A stretch of DNA of 64,000 nt from Rugalucina vietnamica (GCA_964017185.1 OZ024876.1:27496278-27560277), one strand, 5' to 3'; numbered from the stretch's first letter, positions 11,605 to 22,896 are shown. Notes: generated by a model from the letters alone, not told the origin. Numbers and translations are program-made.

Positions 11605-12130
11605 AATCAAAAAACAAGGCTGCACTAAGAACGTTTATGCAAATCTTGCAATTTTTATGGCGCTACATATTTTTTTCCTCGCTCGATTTGCTCGCTCGGT
11701 ATTTAAGACATTAATAAAATGTATTGAACAATCAGGTACAAGCACAAACCCATACATCTTATAGTACTCCTGTGCTAACTTGTTTACTAAATAAAAACAA
11801 CGGCATTTTATTATTACTTTTACCCCTGAAGTTACATTTTTCTTAAACGGTATTCATAACTGAAGAGAACGATTCAGGGTATAACTTAGGGCTTATTCAG
11901 TATTTAAGGAGGGGATTATACTCCCAACAGATTTAAAAGGGGATTTGCTAAAAAAAATCGGTATACTATTTCGGAAAGTTTCTATGAGGCTTTGTGGTCT
12001 AGCAGAGTATATATGCTTCTCTCAAGATGTTAATATCAAGGTTGCAATTTAATATCATAGTACTAGTCCTTGTTGCTTGAGATAAGGGATGCCTTAGGTG
12101 GGAAACACCTACTTGCTTATGGATATTAGC

Positions 12131-12226
12131 TGAGTGAAGAAGGCGTGACTTGATTCCAATTTGCCGTAACTTATCCCACATCAAAGATCTATTGACATTG
12201 TCATATGCTTTTCGAAAATCTACGAA
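12131..12226 (-). pseudogene. reverse transcriptase fragment carried inside element D1
   Basis: 32 uninterrupted codons reading FVDFRKAYDNVNR, then LMWDKLRQIGIKSRLLHS. This is RT motif A with its catalytic Asp and the following helix, of the kind found in RTE-, CR1- or Jockey-like LINEs. It lies wholly inside the DNA transposon D1. Element D2 keeps only the LLHS-side remnant (about 39528-39570), with the motif A part deleted. Confidence 0.7.
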
Positions 12227-12504
12227 TCATACGAATGTGGACTTCTTAAGTAATTTTCTGGTTTCAATCAAGCCTAGTAATTTTTCATATTTTAATGAAT
12301 AATCGAGCTAATTTTAATGAATGAGCCAAAATTTTAATGACAGTGAATAAATGGCTAAATTTTTAGTGATTAGTGAATACCAGGACCCCCCATCCAGACC
12401 CTCGGTTATCTCTCGCCGCGGCTCAATTATGACATAAGAAAAGCAATCTCCTGATTACTAATTCAGTGTGTTTTCTGATAAACTGGACACAACTGATGAA
12501 AACC

Positions 12505-12880
12505 ATATCAAGGCACAAGTAGGCAAAGATCAGGAAAAGGCGCAATCAGAAAGAGATTCCCACTCCAAAAACCGAGATAGGAAAAAACCAAACTAACAAT
12601 CAGGCACTTATACCATGAAACATATCGTAAGCCGAATGAGCAGCTATTTTCCCAATAGGTGGCCATTCAGTTACCTTAACTTAATTAAAATTATGAAAAC
12701 ATACATAAGGCGCCAACAGCACAAAAAAATTTAAACACCAAGACATAAAACAAAAAGAACCACCACAGAAGTATCGCATTGGAACGATCAGTAACACAAA
12801 GTTACTGGCGGGCTTAAAGCGGTTTTACAGGATCCTAACCTCACCCTCAGCTTCTGCAGTGGTTCATAACATTTACCTGT
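12505..12880 (-). repeat. interspersed repeat R, partial
   Basis: Highly similar to 1625-1990, from the AGGTACAAGTAGGC-type end through the TGGCCATTCAGTTACC and TTCTGCAGTGGTTC blocks. The other third is missing. Confidence 0.7.
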
Positions 12881-13539
12881 CACAACAAGTAACGGAATAG
12901 AATTAGCAAGCGCTAAATGAATTTGACATAATTTAATGAGTTTAAACTACCAATTAGAAATTGTTTAATTTGTATTCCATTGGCTGAATGAGAATATTTA
13001 TGAAAAGTGTCATGTTTTCTTTTTTTCCTTTTGTTTGTCTTGTGTACGCACAATTAAGGTAATTTGTGAAAACTTTGTTACATAAACCGCTACGGATATT
13101 TTTTCCTAAATAATCGGCTAAGGAGAAAGCTACTAAATTCCGTAAGAAGAATGTCCTGGTTTGACTAGATCACAAAGATACAATATATCAACAAGCAAGA
13201 ACAATTATTTATAGCAACAAAATTGCCTTGATCAGCACTCAGGTCAAGTATAATTTATTGATATAAATTCTTTACATAATCCCCGTTCTTCTGTTATGTT
13301 GTATAATGATCGCTATAAATTATACATCTGAAAATAATCAGCCGCCATACCGTCTTCTTCAAGATGAATGTTCTGTTTAGTTAATGACACATATCTGACA
13401 GCGTATTTAATAAGGGCATTACGAAAACATGCCCATGTAATATAACTGTATTGTAGATTTTTCCAAAATTGTGAAAACTGAAAATCTTCTGTCAGTTGAA
13501 ACATTTTGATATTTCCTTTAATATTTTCGACACATTAAT
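12881..13539. other. no gene seen
   Basis: AT-rich single-copy-looking DNA. One 63-codon minus frame (13313-13504) without recognisable similarity. Confidence 0.55.
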
Positions 13540-13706
13540 TGTAGAAGATCCGCTTCGCCGAGGCGGCTGTGTTAACGAGTACCCACAATCTATGTTTTGG
13601 ATCAAAAATGAAGAAAATAGGTATACCCCTGTAAGCCCCAGCTTTACTACATAAATATGGGGTCCAATGTGGTAAACATTCTCATGAACATGTTTTCATG
13701 ATGGTA
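13540..13706. mobile_element. MITE B, right half
   Basis: Starts inside the palindrome (CGCTTCGCCGAGGCGG) and runs through GAGTACCCACAATCTATG and the GTATACCCC-rich arm to CATGTTTTCATGATGG. The left half is missing. Confidence 0.6.
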
Positions 13707-15014
13707 AGTTTCCTCATAACCCGGTTTTGGTTCTTCACAATTAATTCTAATGAAGTATCAATGGTCGACAGTTGTTTGACAGGTTCTAAATCAGAAATTA
13801 ATAAATTCTATTGGACCATTAATTCTTAGATTTTTCAACTCCGTCTTAAAATTGGGATATTTTGAAAGGCATTACAATGATGAACAAAAAGACACTTTAC
13901 ACATTTTTTCATTCATTTCTACTACAATAGTTATGTCTTCACAAAAAATATATCGAAAACACGTATTTAGTGTCTAATTGTCAATTAATTGGTGTAAACA
14001 AAACGCACTTGTTTTCTTCTATCTTTGAGAAATGCGCGTCAAATAATAGAGTGGTCAAAAACCCAAATCACAGACCACGTGTCAACGTTAAATCACGTGT
14101 TTCAAATGACATTTCAAATTATATGTATCATAGATTAAAATAAGCGCAAATTCAAGAACATGGTGTTAAAATCCTCCATATGTCGTTCATTTTCTTATAG
14201 CCATGGATAGCGGGAAAACTGTATTTCCCTTAAGTTCTTCATTACAGATAATTGTACATAACTTGATAATTCTTGTCAAAGAAGGTTAATCATATCGGAA
14301 GCTGCCACTATAAATCTGATTACCGCTGGACATTTCTCGTTAGTTAGATTATTCTTGGTACCACTACGACATTTGTGTGCAATTCTGTTTTCAGCGGGAC
14401 TTATCAGACGACATTCGATTGTGATGATGATTTTAAATGCCAGTCTCTAGATATTTAAGCTTCGCCTCTACAAACTCGTCAACGGCGCCGGTTTACCCAA
14501 ATTGAACTATAATCAGATGACAGACCCGCGAAGACTGAGACTGATGTTATTTCTTAATTTGTTCACTGTTTTGGGAAGAAAAAATAATCAATTTCTTACA
14601 CGGAAGTGTTTATGTATTAGAAATTTTTGTCAACATATAATACGCACATATACATGTGACATGGATTGGGCACAAGCGGAGACTAATTTCGTCCTCTCCA
14701 ATGGTTCTACAATATTGTGTACATATGGTATAATAAGCATATACTACTAAGAGTTTGATCAGGTTCACCTTTTCAGTATTTTGCCGCGGGGCCTAAAACC
14801 AATATATTGTAACGGGACCACCTTGCCGAGGCAAATTATAGTCAGGATTTAAGGTGGCGTTACAGGTTTGTGGATTCGACCTGGACTGGCATCAATGCTT
14901 GTGATAAGGGGTGTAAAGAATAAGGAAAACTGGTTTTGTTTCCACCTAGCCTCTATTAAAATAATCTTAGACTAAATTCAGTCACCACAATGATAGACAA
15001 TTCAGCGGATTGCA
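13707..15014. other. no gene seen
   Basis: Nothing recognisable. An 82-codon plus frame (14502-14750) has no motif or splice context. Confidence 0.55.
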
Positions 15015-15338
15015 AGTAAAATATGTCCCTGAAATGTATGCCCCCTCATACCCCACTTATATGTAGTAAAACTGGGATTTAAAGGGGTATACCTGTAGCT
15101 TTGGTCCTAATATAGATTGTGGGTATTAGTTAGAACCGCATCGGCCGTTAAAATCGCTTCGCCGATGCGGTTTAAACGTGTACCCACGATTTATGTTTTG
15201 AGCGGTTCTAACGTGTACCCACGCTCTATGTTTTGAGCAATAATATAAAAATATCAAAATTTTTCTGATGAATTTTTCAATTTTTATGGCTGAAAAAAAG
15301 TCTCTGTATATTGCACTGGCAGGTTTTTGTAATGGCCT
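15015..15338. mobile_element. MITE B, copy with altered central stem
   Basis: GTATGCCCCCTCATACCCC arm, GATTGTGGGTATTAGTTAG, then AACCGCATCGGCCG...CGCCGATGCGGTTT. The CCTC/GAGG pair of the usual stem is CATC/GATG here. The right arm is partly duplicated (GGTTCTAACGTGTACCCACG occurs again at 15213). Confidence 0.65.
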
Positions 15339-15575
15339 CCAAGTTCAATTTCGGATAACTTCGTTACTGCCTTAAATCACGGACATTTGCATGCAATGAA
15401 GTCATTGAATGGATTTATTGATCTGTGCGCATGGTTGTATCTTAATTTTCAGATTGTTCCCATTCAGAAAGGCAGTTCTAGGCAAATAACAATGATTACC
15501 AATGGCGAACATAAGAATTCTAATGAACAAAATGAATACGTATTATTAGACACTGACGTCACAAACCTTGGTCGA

Positions 15576-15795
15576 GTAACTCATATTAGCCTGGCGTCCT
15601 TTTTATGGGACATACTAGGCAAACAGCAGAACGCGGTGTCCCATCTGGGGCTATTCTGTTTGCATAGAGAAATGTCATCGAAAAATGAGATAAAAAAAAA
15701 ATAAAAATCACACCTACATGTAACACCCCTAAAAATGAAAGTGGACTCATCCAATTGATAATGATGGGAGAATCCATTCGTCAAACATGGGTTAA
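15576..15795. mobile_element. MITE F, copy 2
   Basis: TAACTCATATTAGCCTGGCG at the left, ATGGGTTAA at the right. Part of the central hairpin is deleted: CGCGGTGTCCCATCTGGGGC remains without its partner arm. Confidence 0.65.
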
Positions 15796-16132
15796 GGTGA
15801 GGCTTAGTTGATTTATATCCTTAAGTATGATAAGTTGCATGTTTTATTATCTCTTGTGATCACAATTTTTATTTCTGTTGATGTTATTTGGATGGCTACC
15901 TTGCTGGGAAAGAGCTGCACCAAGGCATTATACTCTCCATGCATTCTGTTAAAATCCAAATAGCTTTTTGTGTTTGGGTTGGGTTGTGAAATAAAATTCA
16001 ATAGTATCGATCTGAAATCTACCGATTTGTCCTTATCCTTATCGTATCATGATCTGAAATTTGTATGACTACGCATTTTTGCTTCCAAATTAACATACAT
16101 TTACACGGAGGTGATTCAAATGATGCTACCTG

Positions 16133-16320
16133 TGCTGTCGTCCGAGTCATTTATATACCATTACATGCAAAACCCTGCTGTCGTACGAGTATATGGTCGA
16201 CGGCCGTAAATATGATTCTACTGATTTTGCTGTCGTCCGAGTCATAATACGGATGTCGATATACTCGGACGACAGCAAGGTATTGCATGTAACGATATAC
16301 AAATGACTCGGGCGACAGCA
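16133..16320. mobile_element. foldback element built on a GCTGTCGTCCGAG motif
   Basis: Two ~70-bp arms, inverted. Motif GCTGTCGTCCGAGTCAT or a variant occurs three times forward (16134, 16177, 16229) and twice reversed (about 16262, 16305). The arms also share CATTACATGCAAAAC / TATTGCATGTAACG. Non-coding. Confidence 0.6.
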
Positions 16321-16581
16321 AAACAAACAAAATAGGCGTTTATCTGTATCACTAAAATGCAATTTAATCTGTACATCGTTGCACTGTATTTGAATGAACA
16401 TACATTTCCCTTACAATGAAACAAATAGAATTTGCGTTTTATTTTGTAACACCCACACTAGATAATTATTTTGAATAGGTTTGTAACTCAGTGTACTGTA
16501 TAGAACTACATTGTGTATTTCCTTAGATCAGTTCCGGCGAATTTATAAGTCGCATGTCAGGGCAAATGATAATCTATCATA

Positions 16582-16785
16582 AGAGCCGCATCATGAGAAA
16601 ACCGGAATTTTGCCTATGCGAAAACAAAGGCGCAGATCAGCTTCGCATGTTTTCGCTACACTGATAGTACAATTCCTCTACTTTCTAAATCTGGGATTGC
16701 CAGCCCCTAGCCATCTTCTGTGCTTGTACAGCTCGGTTTGTGTCGGACCTGGTCGGAAACCCAGAAGAACGGCGCGGCGCATTGT
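16582..16785. mobile_element. MITE A, right end eroded
   Basis: GAGCCGCATCATGAGAAAACC at the left. One palindrome arm is reduced. The right half runs to CGGAAACCCAGAAGAACGG. Confidence 0.65.
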
Positions 16786-17348
16786 TGTGTCTTTGTTCTG
16801 CCTCATCGATCAGAACTGACCATTGCAAAATAAATGAACTGTCAAATTAGATTGTCTTAGATCAAGATGTACATGCGTTGGTGTTTCATGTTCAGAATTA
16901 GCCAGATAAGTGTTCAAAGTTCACCCAACAAATGATAACGAGCTTCAGCTGAAACACTGTTATGTGGACTGATATATACAGTCAGACATTAGTTAAGCAT
17001 TGCCTGAACATAGTTTGTCATAACTTTTTAATTGATGCCATTTCTTTAGCAACTATGTTTTCAAACCGAGTTTGATTGTTCAAGAATAAGTGGTATTGAG
17101 AAATTGTCAGGGACATGTAAAAAATTGTCACACTAACCGGATGCATCACCGTGCCCCCCCCCCCCCCCCTCCTACCCTCCGTGAATTCAAAACCAGTGTG
17201 GTACAAGAACTGTACCTTGCTTTTTCATGGACCCGCTGTATACACTGTATAAAGGGTGTTTTATGACCAAATGCAACTACGACATCTCTTGAAATATGTT
17301 CCACAATTCAATAGGCAAACCATCCTTTTTGTGACATTTATAACATTG
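16786..17348. other. no gene seen
   Basis: Only the poly-C tract stands out. Confidence 0.55.
17154..17170 (+). repeat. poly-C tract
   Basis: Seventeen C in a row on the plus strand. Isolated, and not part of any named family. Confidence 0.7.
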
Positions 17349-17583
17349 GAGCCTGTACGTGAGAAAACCAACAGCTTGGGTTCCGACCAGGTCCGACAAA
17401 AACCGGGCGGTACAGTCACAGAAGATGGTTAGAGGCTGGAAATTTTGAATTTAGAAAGTAGAGGAATTGTACTATCCGTGTAGCGAAAACAAAGGTGCTG
17501 TTCAGGCTCGCAGTTACAGCGAAGCTGATCTGCGCCTTTGTTTTCGCCCATGCAAATTGTTGGTTTTCCCATGCTGCGGCTCA
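17349..17583. mobile_element. MITE A copy
   Basis: GAGCCTGTACGTGAGAAAACC at the left, ATGCTGCGGCTCA at the right. The stem is GCTCGCAGTTACAGCGAAGC, the A/T-type centre. Confidence 0.7.
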
Positions 17584-18174
17584 TTTGATATATCTTTGAT
17601 AATTTACAACAACTCTAATTGACCATGCAAGTATACCCCTTAAATAGCAGAGCATTTGAACACATCAAACCGCCAATGCATAGAAACAAAACAGTGAATC
17701 AGTTTGATGGTTATTCCTGTAGCTTATGTGTGTGACGCGATTTAGGCGTTAAGCGACCATTTTGTTTTTGGCGCATGTGTTAAAATGGCCGAGGAACAAG
17801 GATTTTTTCTTTTTCAAAAAAGAAGTTAAATTTATGCACAAAAGATACATTTTGTTTTAGAGTCTGAAAGACATACTTATTGACAAGAGTTATTTTAGAC
17901 TCGGAAAGTCTTATCTGAACAGGAAAAAATAATATTGATTCGGAAAGGCATATTTTAACATTGAAAACCAAAACATGTAGTATGCCCGATTTCTGGAAGG
18001 GAAGCAAAACAAATCACGTCGCTATGTTCGAACGATCATTGCGACAGAATAGAGAAGATTTCACGAAATACACGAAGTATCTGTTTTGCTACTTTTTGGC
18101 ACCGCATTATATACGAAAAGCCGACTGCGATGCTTGCGTGCCATATTGGATCAGAAGGTTGGAAAGATTATATT
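17584..18174. other. no gene seen
   Basis: Frames on both strands around 17780-18174 lack similarity. A GGAAAG(T/G)C(T/A)TA phrase recurs loosely at 17835-17960. Confidence 0.5.
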
Positions 18175-18410
18175 TGAGCCGCCTCATGGGAAAACCAACA
18201 ATCTGCATAGGCGAAAACAAAGACGCAGATCAGCTTCGCGGTAACCGCGAAGCTGATCAGCGCCTTTGTTTTCGCTACTCAGATAGTACAATTCCTCCTC
18301 TACTTAACTCCAAAATTTCAAGCTTCTAACCATCTTCTGTGACTGTACATGCCGGTTTGTGTCAGACCTGTTCGGAAACCACATTGTTGGTTTTCCCACG
18401 AGGCGGCTCA
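18175..18410. mobile_element. MITE A, near-consensus copy
   Basis: TGAGCCGCCTCATGGGAAAACC at the left and its inverse ending GAGGCGGCTCA at the right. The stem AGCTTCGCGGTAACCGCGAAGCT sits inside AAAACAAAGnCGC...GCGCCTTTGTTTT. 236 bp. Confidence 0.85.
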
Positions 18411-18489
18411 TTTTGTATGACGTCGTTACGACGTTAGGCGAGTTGCACTGCGGTTGCCCAAGAAATTCGGCCAATCTAATAATTGTCAT

Positions 18490-18689
18490 TTAACTCATAT
18501 ATGACGAATGGATTTGTCCATCGTTATCATTTGGGTGAGTCCCTTTTAATGTATATTCAATTTTTCGATGAAAATTCTCTAAGCGAACAGAATAGCCCCA
18601 GATGGGACGCCGCGTTCTGCGGCGTCACATTTGAGGCTATTCTGTTTGCCTATATCCCATAAAAGGGACACCAGGCTTAAATGAGTGAA
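18490..18689. mobile_element. MITE F, copy 3
   Basis: TTAACTCATATATGACG at the left, GGCTTAAATGAG at the right. The hairpin is intact. A stretch near the left third is deleted relative to copy 1. Confidence 0.65.
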
Positions 18690-19120
18690 CTGTGTTTAAA
18701 TTTTGTGAAAATGTTAATACTGTACAATGTTTATTTACAAAGTGCAAAAAAGAAACCGCAAATTTCCAATGAGGACTAAAAGTACGGCAGCACTTTCCGC
18801 ATATTATTGGACTCCCCTCGCTTAAAGACGCTAGTTAAACGTTGCTGTTCTATGGATCAGCACGAAGGTGATATGTCCTTTATAACACATGTGCAAATGG
18901 TATGATTTGCTTAAAAGGTGCCAAATATAAACAATCTGCACCATTTTCACTTTCGTTGACGCGCATTTCTTTTTTTAAGGGAATATAACACCTATTTCGG
19001 AAGCTCTTGAGTAATGATGTGATAACTAGAAATAGCCTTGCCTAGATGATTCGAGAAAGTTGTTCGAGAACACTTGTTAAATGTTTCATCAGGAATTTAA
19101 AATTCATAATGTTGGTCATT

Positions 19121-19355
19121 TGAGCCACCTCGTTGGAAAACCAACAATTTGCATATGCGAAAACAAAGACGCAGATCAGCTTCGCGGTAACCGCGAAGCT
19201 GATCAGCGCCTTTGTTTTCGCTACACGGATAGTACATTACTCTACTTTCTAAATCCAAAATTTCAAGCTTCTAGCCTGCTTCTGTGCTTCTACAGCCTGG
19301 TTTGTGTCGGACCTGTTCGGAAACCACATTGTTGGTTTTCCCACGAGGCGGCTCA
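19121..19355. mobile_element. MITE A between 43-bp direct repeats
   Basis: A consensus copy with the GCGGTAACCGC stem. It is flanked by direct repeats of about 43 bp starting AAATGTTTCATCAGGAAT (19079 and 19356) that differ at two positions. Confidence 0.8.
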
Positions 19356-20227
19356 AATGTTTCATCAGGAATCTAAAATTCATGATGTTGGTCATTTATA
19401 TTTAGTTTATGTAGTATAGTTGTTTTATTAAAAAGTAATCTTCTTTAAAAATACTTTGCACGCATTCCTTTTAAAGGGAAAGTTTTATCTAGTTTGTCTT
19501 TATGGGTCATTATCAAAAAATGGAGCAATCCTTGTCCTTGATGGTTTTCTCGCAAGCGCGATGTCCGAGGTTTGCTTTTTCCATGTATAATATTAGTTTC
19601 CGTGGTGCTTTACTAGAACCACACGCGATTTCACGTTTCCGAGTACGTTATTTGCAAAAAAGAGATGCTAGAAGTGCTATTTTATCGATTTTTACCGTGT
19701 CCCACGGTCAGGGTAAGTAGTTTTATTTGTTTCCATTGCAAAAGAAGCTTGACAGAAATCACATTTTCTGTGACCATCTATTGCATAGAATGTTATTGAA
19801 GTCAAATTCAAAAATCTTATGATATATAAAGTGCTATTTAAGGGTGGGGGCACATATATAGTGTTGTCCCTGGAAAACGTATCAGTGCTGTCACAGTTAT
19901 TGAAAATCGATTTTGACCAGAGTTACAAATCATTTTCTCGGATCAAAACAATCGCGTTTTGTAGACGACACCAAGCTGAAGAAGTTACGGTAAAAAACTT
20001 TTGAACAAATCGCATTACTTCGTTGCTATACCATAAAGACATGTCAGAATTGGAGTGGGAATTTTACAAGCATCAGTCCTATCACGCGCATTTTGCCGCT
20101 TATTGTAAATATCACATACATTTTAAAACCATGACTGAATTTCAACTTAGGAGCAGTAAGAATAGACATGCAAAGTTTTCATCCTGCATTCTGTTGTTAG
20201 TCATTAGAATTAAATTTCTGTGTGAAA

Positions 20228-20302
20228 CTCAGTACTGTCACGATCAGTGCTGTCACGGTCGTGACAGTACTGATGCATTTGTGACAGCACTGAGTCGACT
20301 TC
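20228..20302. repeat. GTGCTGTCAC motif cluster, left side of Q
   Basis: Two forward (CAGTACTGTCACGATCAG, then TGCTGTCACGG) and two reversed copies (GTGACAGTACTG, GTGACAGCACTGAG), forming a hairpin. A single forward copy lies at about 19881. Confidence 0.65.
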
Positions 20303-20689
20303 TGCAGGTGTAGATTCAAGCAATTTCCTAGACTGAAAGTAGCTAGGTGGCCTTTCATGAGAGGGTCTCAGCTACTAACACCAGCCGCGGCCAGAAGTGG
20401 CCAATTTATATCCGCTTGAAAACCATTGAGGTGTGTGGGGGTGATACAAAACTACATATACAAAATTCTTTTTTCGACCAGGGTATATCCAATTATCCCC
20501 GGGGGCGGTACTCCCATAATGATATTGAGACAGTACGTGTATGTAGCTTCGATAAATGCCCTTTTTGCGTCGTCCATTCCAAATAAGATTACCCCTTTTC
20601 AGTATAAAAGAAATTTTAAGCCCCCACTTTATTCAGAAAAATTGCCATCCTTTTCCTTGAGGGGTACTTCTGGCACGGATGTGCCGTAA

Positions 20690-20758
20690 AACCTACCAGA
20701 TTCATATACATGTACCTCGAGGAGGCGGTTGTAACGGGTATCCAAATCTGTTTTGGGT

Positions 20759-20762
<4 letters not shown>
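20690..20762. mobile_element. MITE B fragment
   Basis: CCTCGAGGAGGCGGTTGTAACGG, then GTATCCAAATCTGTTTTG, the central and right part of the palindrome, cut by the (AC)n tract. Confidence 0.45.

Positions 20763-20808
<46 letters not shown>
20762..20808 (+). repeat. (AC)n microsatellite
   Basis: About 23 uninterrupted AC units followed by an A-rich stretch. It cuts a MITE B fragment. Confidence 0.9.
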
Positions 20809-20821
<13 letters not shown>

Positions 20822-20854
20822 AAAAACTTTAAAATTTCACATAATACATAACAA

Positions 20855-21122
20855 ATACGAAAACATGCCCATGCAATCTACAGAGAATTTGAAAGTTGTT
20901 AAAAATGAAAATTTTCAGTAGAAAAAAAAATGCTGTTTTTCTTATTTTTGCTCCAAAACATAGATTGTGGGTACACAACGGTAGGCGGTTCTAACGAGTA
21001 CCCATAATCTATGTTTTGGAGCAAAAATAAGAAAAATAGGTATACCCCTGCATACCCCAGTTTTATTATTAAAAAGTGGGGTTGGGGGGGGGTACACATT
21101 TCACGGACATGTTTTCCTGATG
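20855..21122. mobile_element. MITE B, copy inside element Q
   Basis: ACGAAAACATGCCCATG at the left, CACGGACATGTTTTCCTGATG at the right, with the AACATAGATTGTGGGTAC / GTACCCATAATCTATGTT palindrome arms between. The hairpin loop is shortened. Confidence 0.7.
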
Positions 21123-21444
21123 AGGCAAAATGGAGGCAGTAATATAATAATATAATGTTCGAGTAAACAAGTCCCTCAAAAATTGATTGTGTTCTCACAG
21201 TAGATCTAATTTATATATTTTCTTCGTCGGGCGTACGCCGATAATGCTACAAGCCCGGTGAGGCACTCGATTGACAACGATCACTGTGACATGAAAGCAA
21301 ACCGGCGAGTCTCCTCTTTTGGCTGATATCACGTGACTGGCTAATCCAGCCGGTGCAATACTGGCGTCCTGTGAAAAAGTCCTTGAATTTAGGGAGTCTG
21401 AATAGCTCAGCGGTATCCTTCCGGAATATCTGAGCTACAGTCAA

Positions 21445-21895
21445 TAGACTAATTTGTTCGTCACCTTCGGAAAACTCCATAGACTTAAATGTATTTTTAT
21501 CCTGCTTCTCCTGGTGAACATATCTTATTGTTTTTGGTGCCATTTGAAAGGTAAATGAATAAACCAATAAACAAAGGTCTTTCAATTAATTTCCATGCAT
21601 GCGTTTTCAAACTACATTTTTTTTAAAAAGTAGCGAGTATTGTTTTGGCAATTTTTGGCCAACGTCACCAGTGTCTTTTTCAAAATTTCGCTAAACTTTT
21701 GTATTTCAAAAGTGAAAAGTAGAGACTTCACCAAATGACCTTTGTTTATTGCTTTATTTATTTAACTTTCCAATGACACCAAAATCATAAAAACATGTCG
21801 ACCAGAAGAAGCAGGATAACTTTTATTATAAATGTGAAAATACATTGAAGTCTATGGAGTTTTCCGAAGGTGACGAACAATTATGTCTATTCACA
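21445..21895. repeat. central inverted repeat of element Q
   Basis: Two arms of about 150 bp (21445-21590 and 21737-21895), inverted, with a ~145-bp spacer. Both arms contain the phrase that translates as KSMEFSEGDEQ, on opposite strands, and a GAAGCAGGATAA-type block. A 112-codon open frame on the minus strand (21247-21585) starts in the left arm. I recognise no family. Confidence 0.55.
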
Positions 21896-22519
21896 CATAC
21901 ATACGTGTTCCGTAGGTTGCGGATTGCGGCATGGACGAATGTATTTTTGAAAAGAAATACAAAGGATATTAATCAAGACCCGGTGGAATGCATATGGTCT
22001 TGCTGTGGCCTTCCGATCGTAGTTTCACAGGAATATTCAGGGAAGCCGAGATGTGTCCTTTCTTTCCTCCACCCTAGGCAATATTGCCTCCGGTGAACAT
22101 GATGAGGGTATTAAAATGTCCCCAAAATAGCCAATCGGCGTAAAGCTTTTACGTCGTAACTAAGAAAAACTCGACATAATTTTGAATGCATGAGAGATAA
22201 TCGAATCAGAGAGCACCACTACATATGCTTTACGTTTACATGTTAACATAAAAATGAAATGTTGTGGACAAAACGTAAAGAGGAACTTTCAAAAGACAGC
22301 AAAATTTGCCCAAGTCGTGCAAACGGTACAACCACGTCAACCGTCATGGCTCTTTTTCGTTCCGTTCGTTCCTGTTCATTTCACTAATGCCGGTTTGAAA
22401 TCAACTACCCGTACATGTACGAGGCTGGTGCCTACCAAGAAAAAAAGTGGTAACTCCGTCCTGACATGACTGAACGTTATTGACTCGGGTACATTAAACA
22501 AACAAAAATATAAGACGCG

Positions 22520-22896
22520 TGATGAGAAGACATGATTTTGCATATGTGAAAGCAAAAGAGCAGCTCAGCTGCAAGGTAACCTAAATTTGAGGCCCATCCA
22601 AGGGGGTACTAGCTCCAAGGTCACTAAAAGAAAAATGACCTTTCTCCCCCAGCTCCCTTAAATGTTTTCCTTGCTCCCAGCTTCCTAAAACCAAAAATGT
22701 TCTCTTAAGCGCCAACTCTCTTCAAATGTTTTCCAGTTCTCCCAAGCTCCCTGAAAACAAATGGCCCTGCCACCCAGCTCCCTAAAACCTGTGACAGGGT
22801 CCAAATTTTCCTGCGGTCTTTTGTGGTGAACAATCCTGGTTGTTTCAGACATGGTCGAAAGGCCCAAAGACATATTTTCTCATGCTGCAGCTTAAA
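22520..22896. mobile_element. MITE A, decayed and interrupted
   Basis: GATGAGAAGACATGATTTTGC with AGCTCAGCTGCAAGGTAACC at the left, and CATGGTCGAAAGGCCC... TCATGCTGCAGCTTA at the right. Between them lie about 200 bp of CTCCCAGCTCCCT-type low-complexity DNA. Confidence 0.5.

Larger units (their letters stand above)
10927..12403. mobile_element. DNA transposon D, copy 1, with 6-bp target duplication
   Basis: 1,477 bp bounded by 16-bp perfect inverted repeats GAGGGTCTGGATGGGG and flanked by GGTTAT duplications (10921-10926, 12404-12409). Both subterminal zones are arrays of ATTCATTAAAATTTT-like repeats. It contains an RT fragment (12131-12226) and a long T-tract (11534-11602). No transposase. 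Confidence 0.85.
10728..12425. mobile_element. MITE A, copy 2, split by element D1
   Basis: The left part (to 10926) holds the ...CCGAAGACCGGTTAT end of the family's right half, and the last part (12404-12425) holds GGTTATCTCTCGCCGCGGCTCA. The outer left end is degraded. GGTTAT is duplicated on both sides of D1. Confidence 0.7.

Noticed and set aside
11486-11764. Phe-rich open frames across the poly-T tract
   Set aside because: A low-complexity artefact inside element D1.
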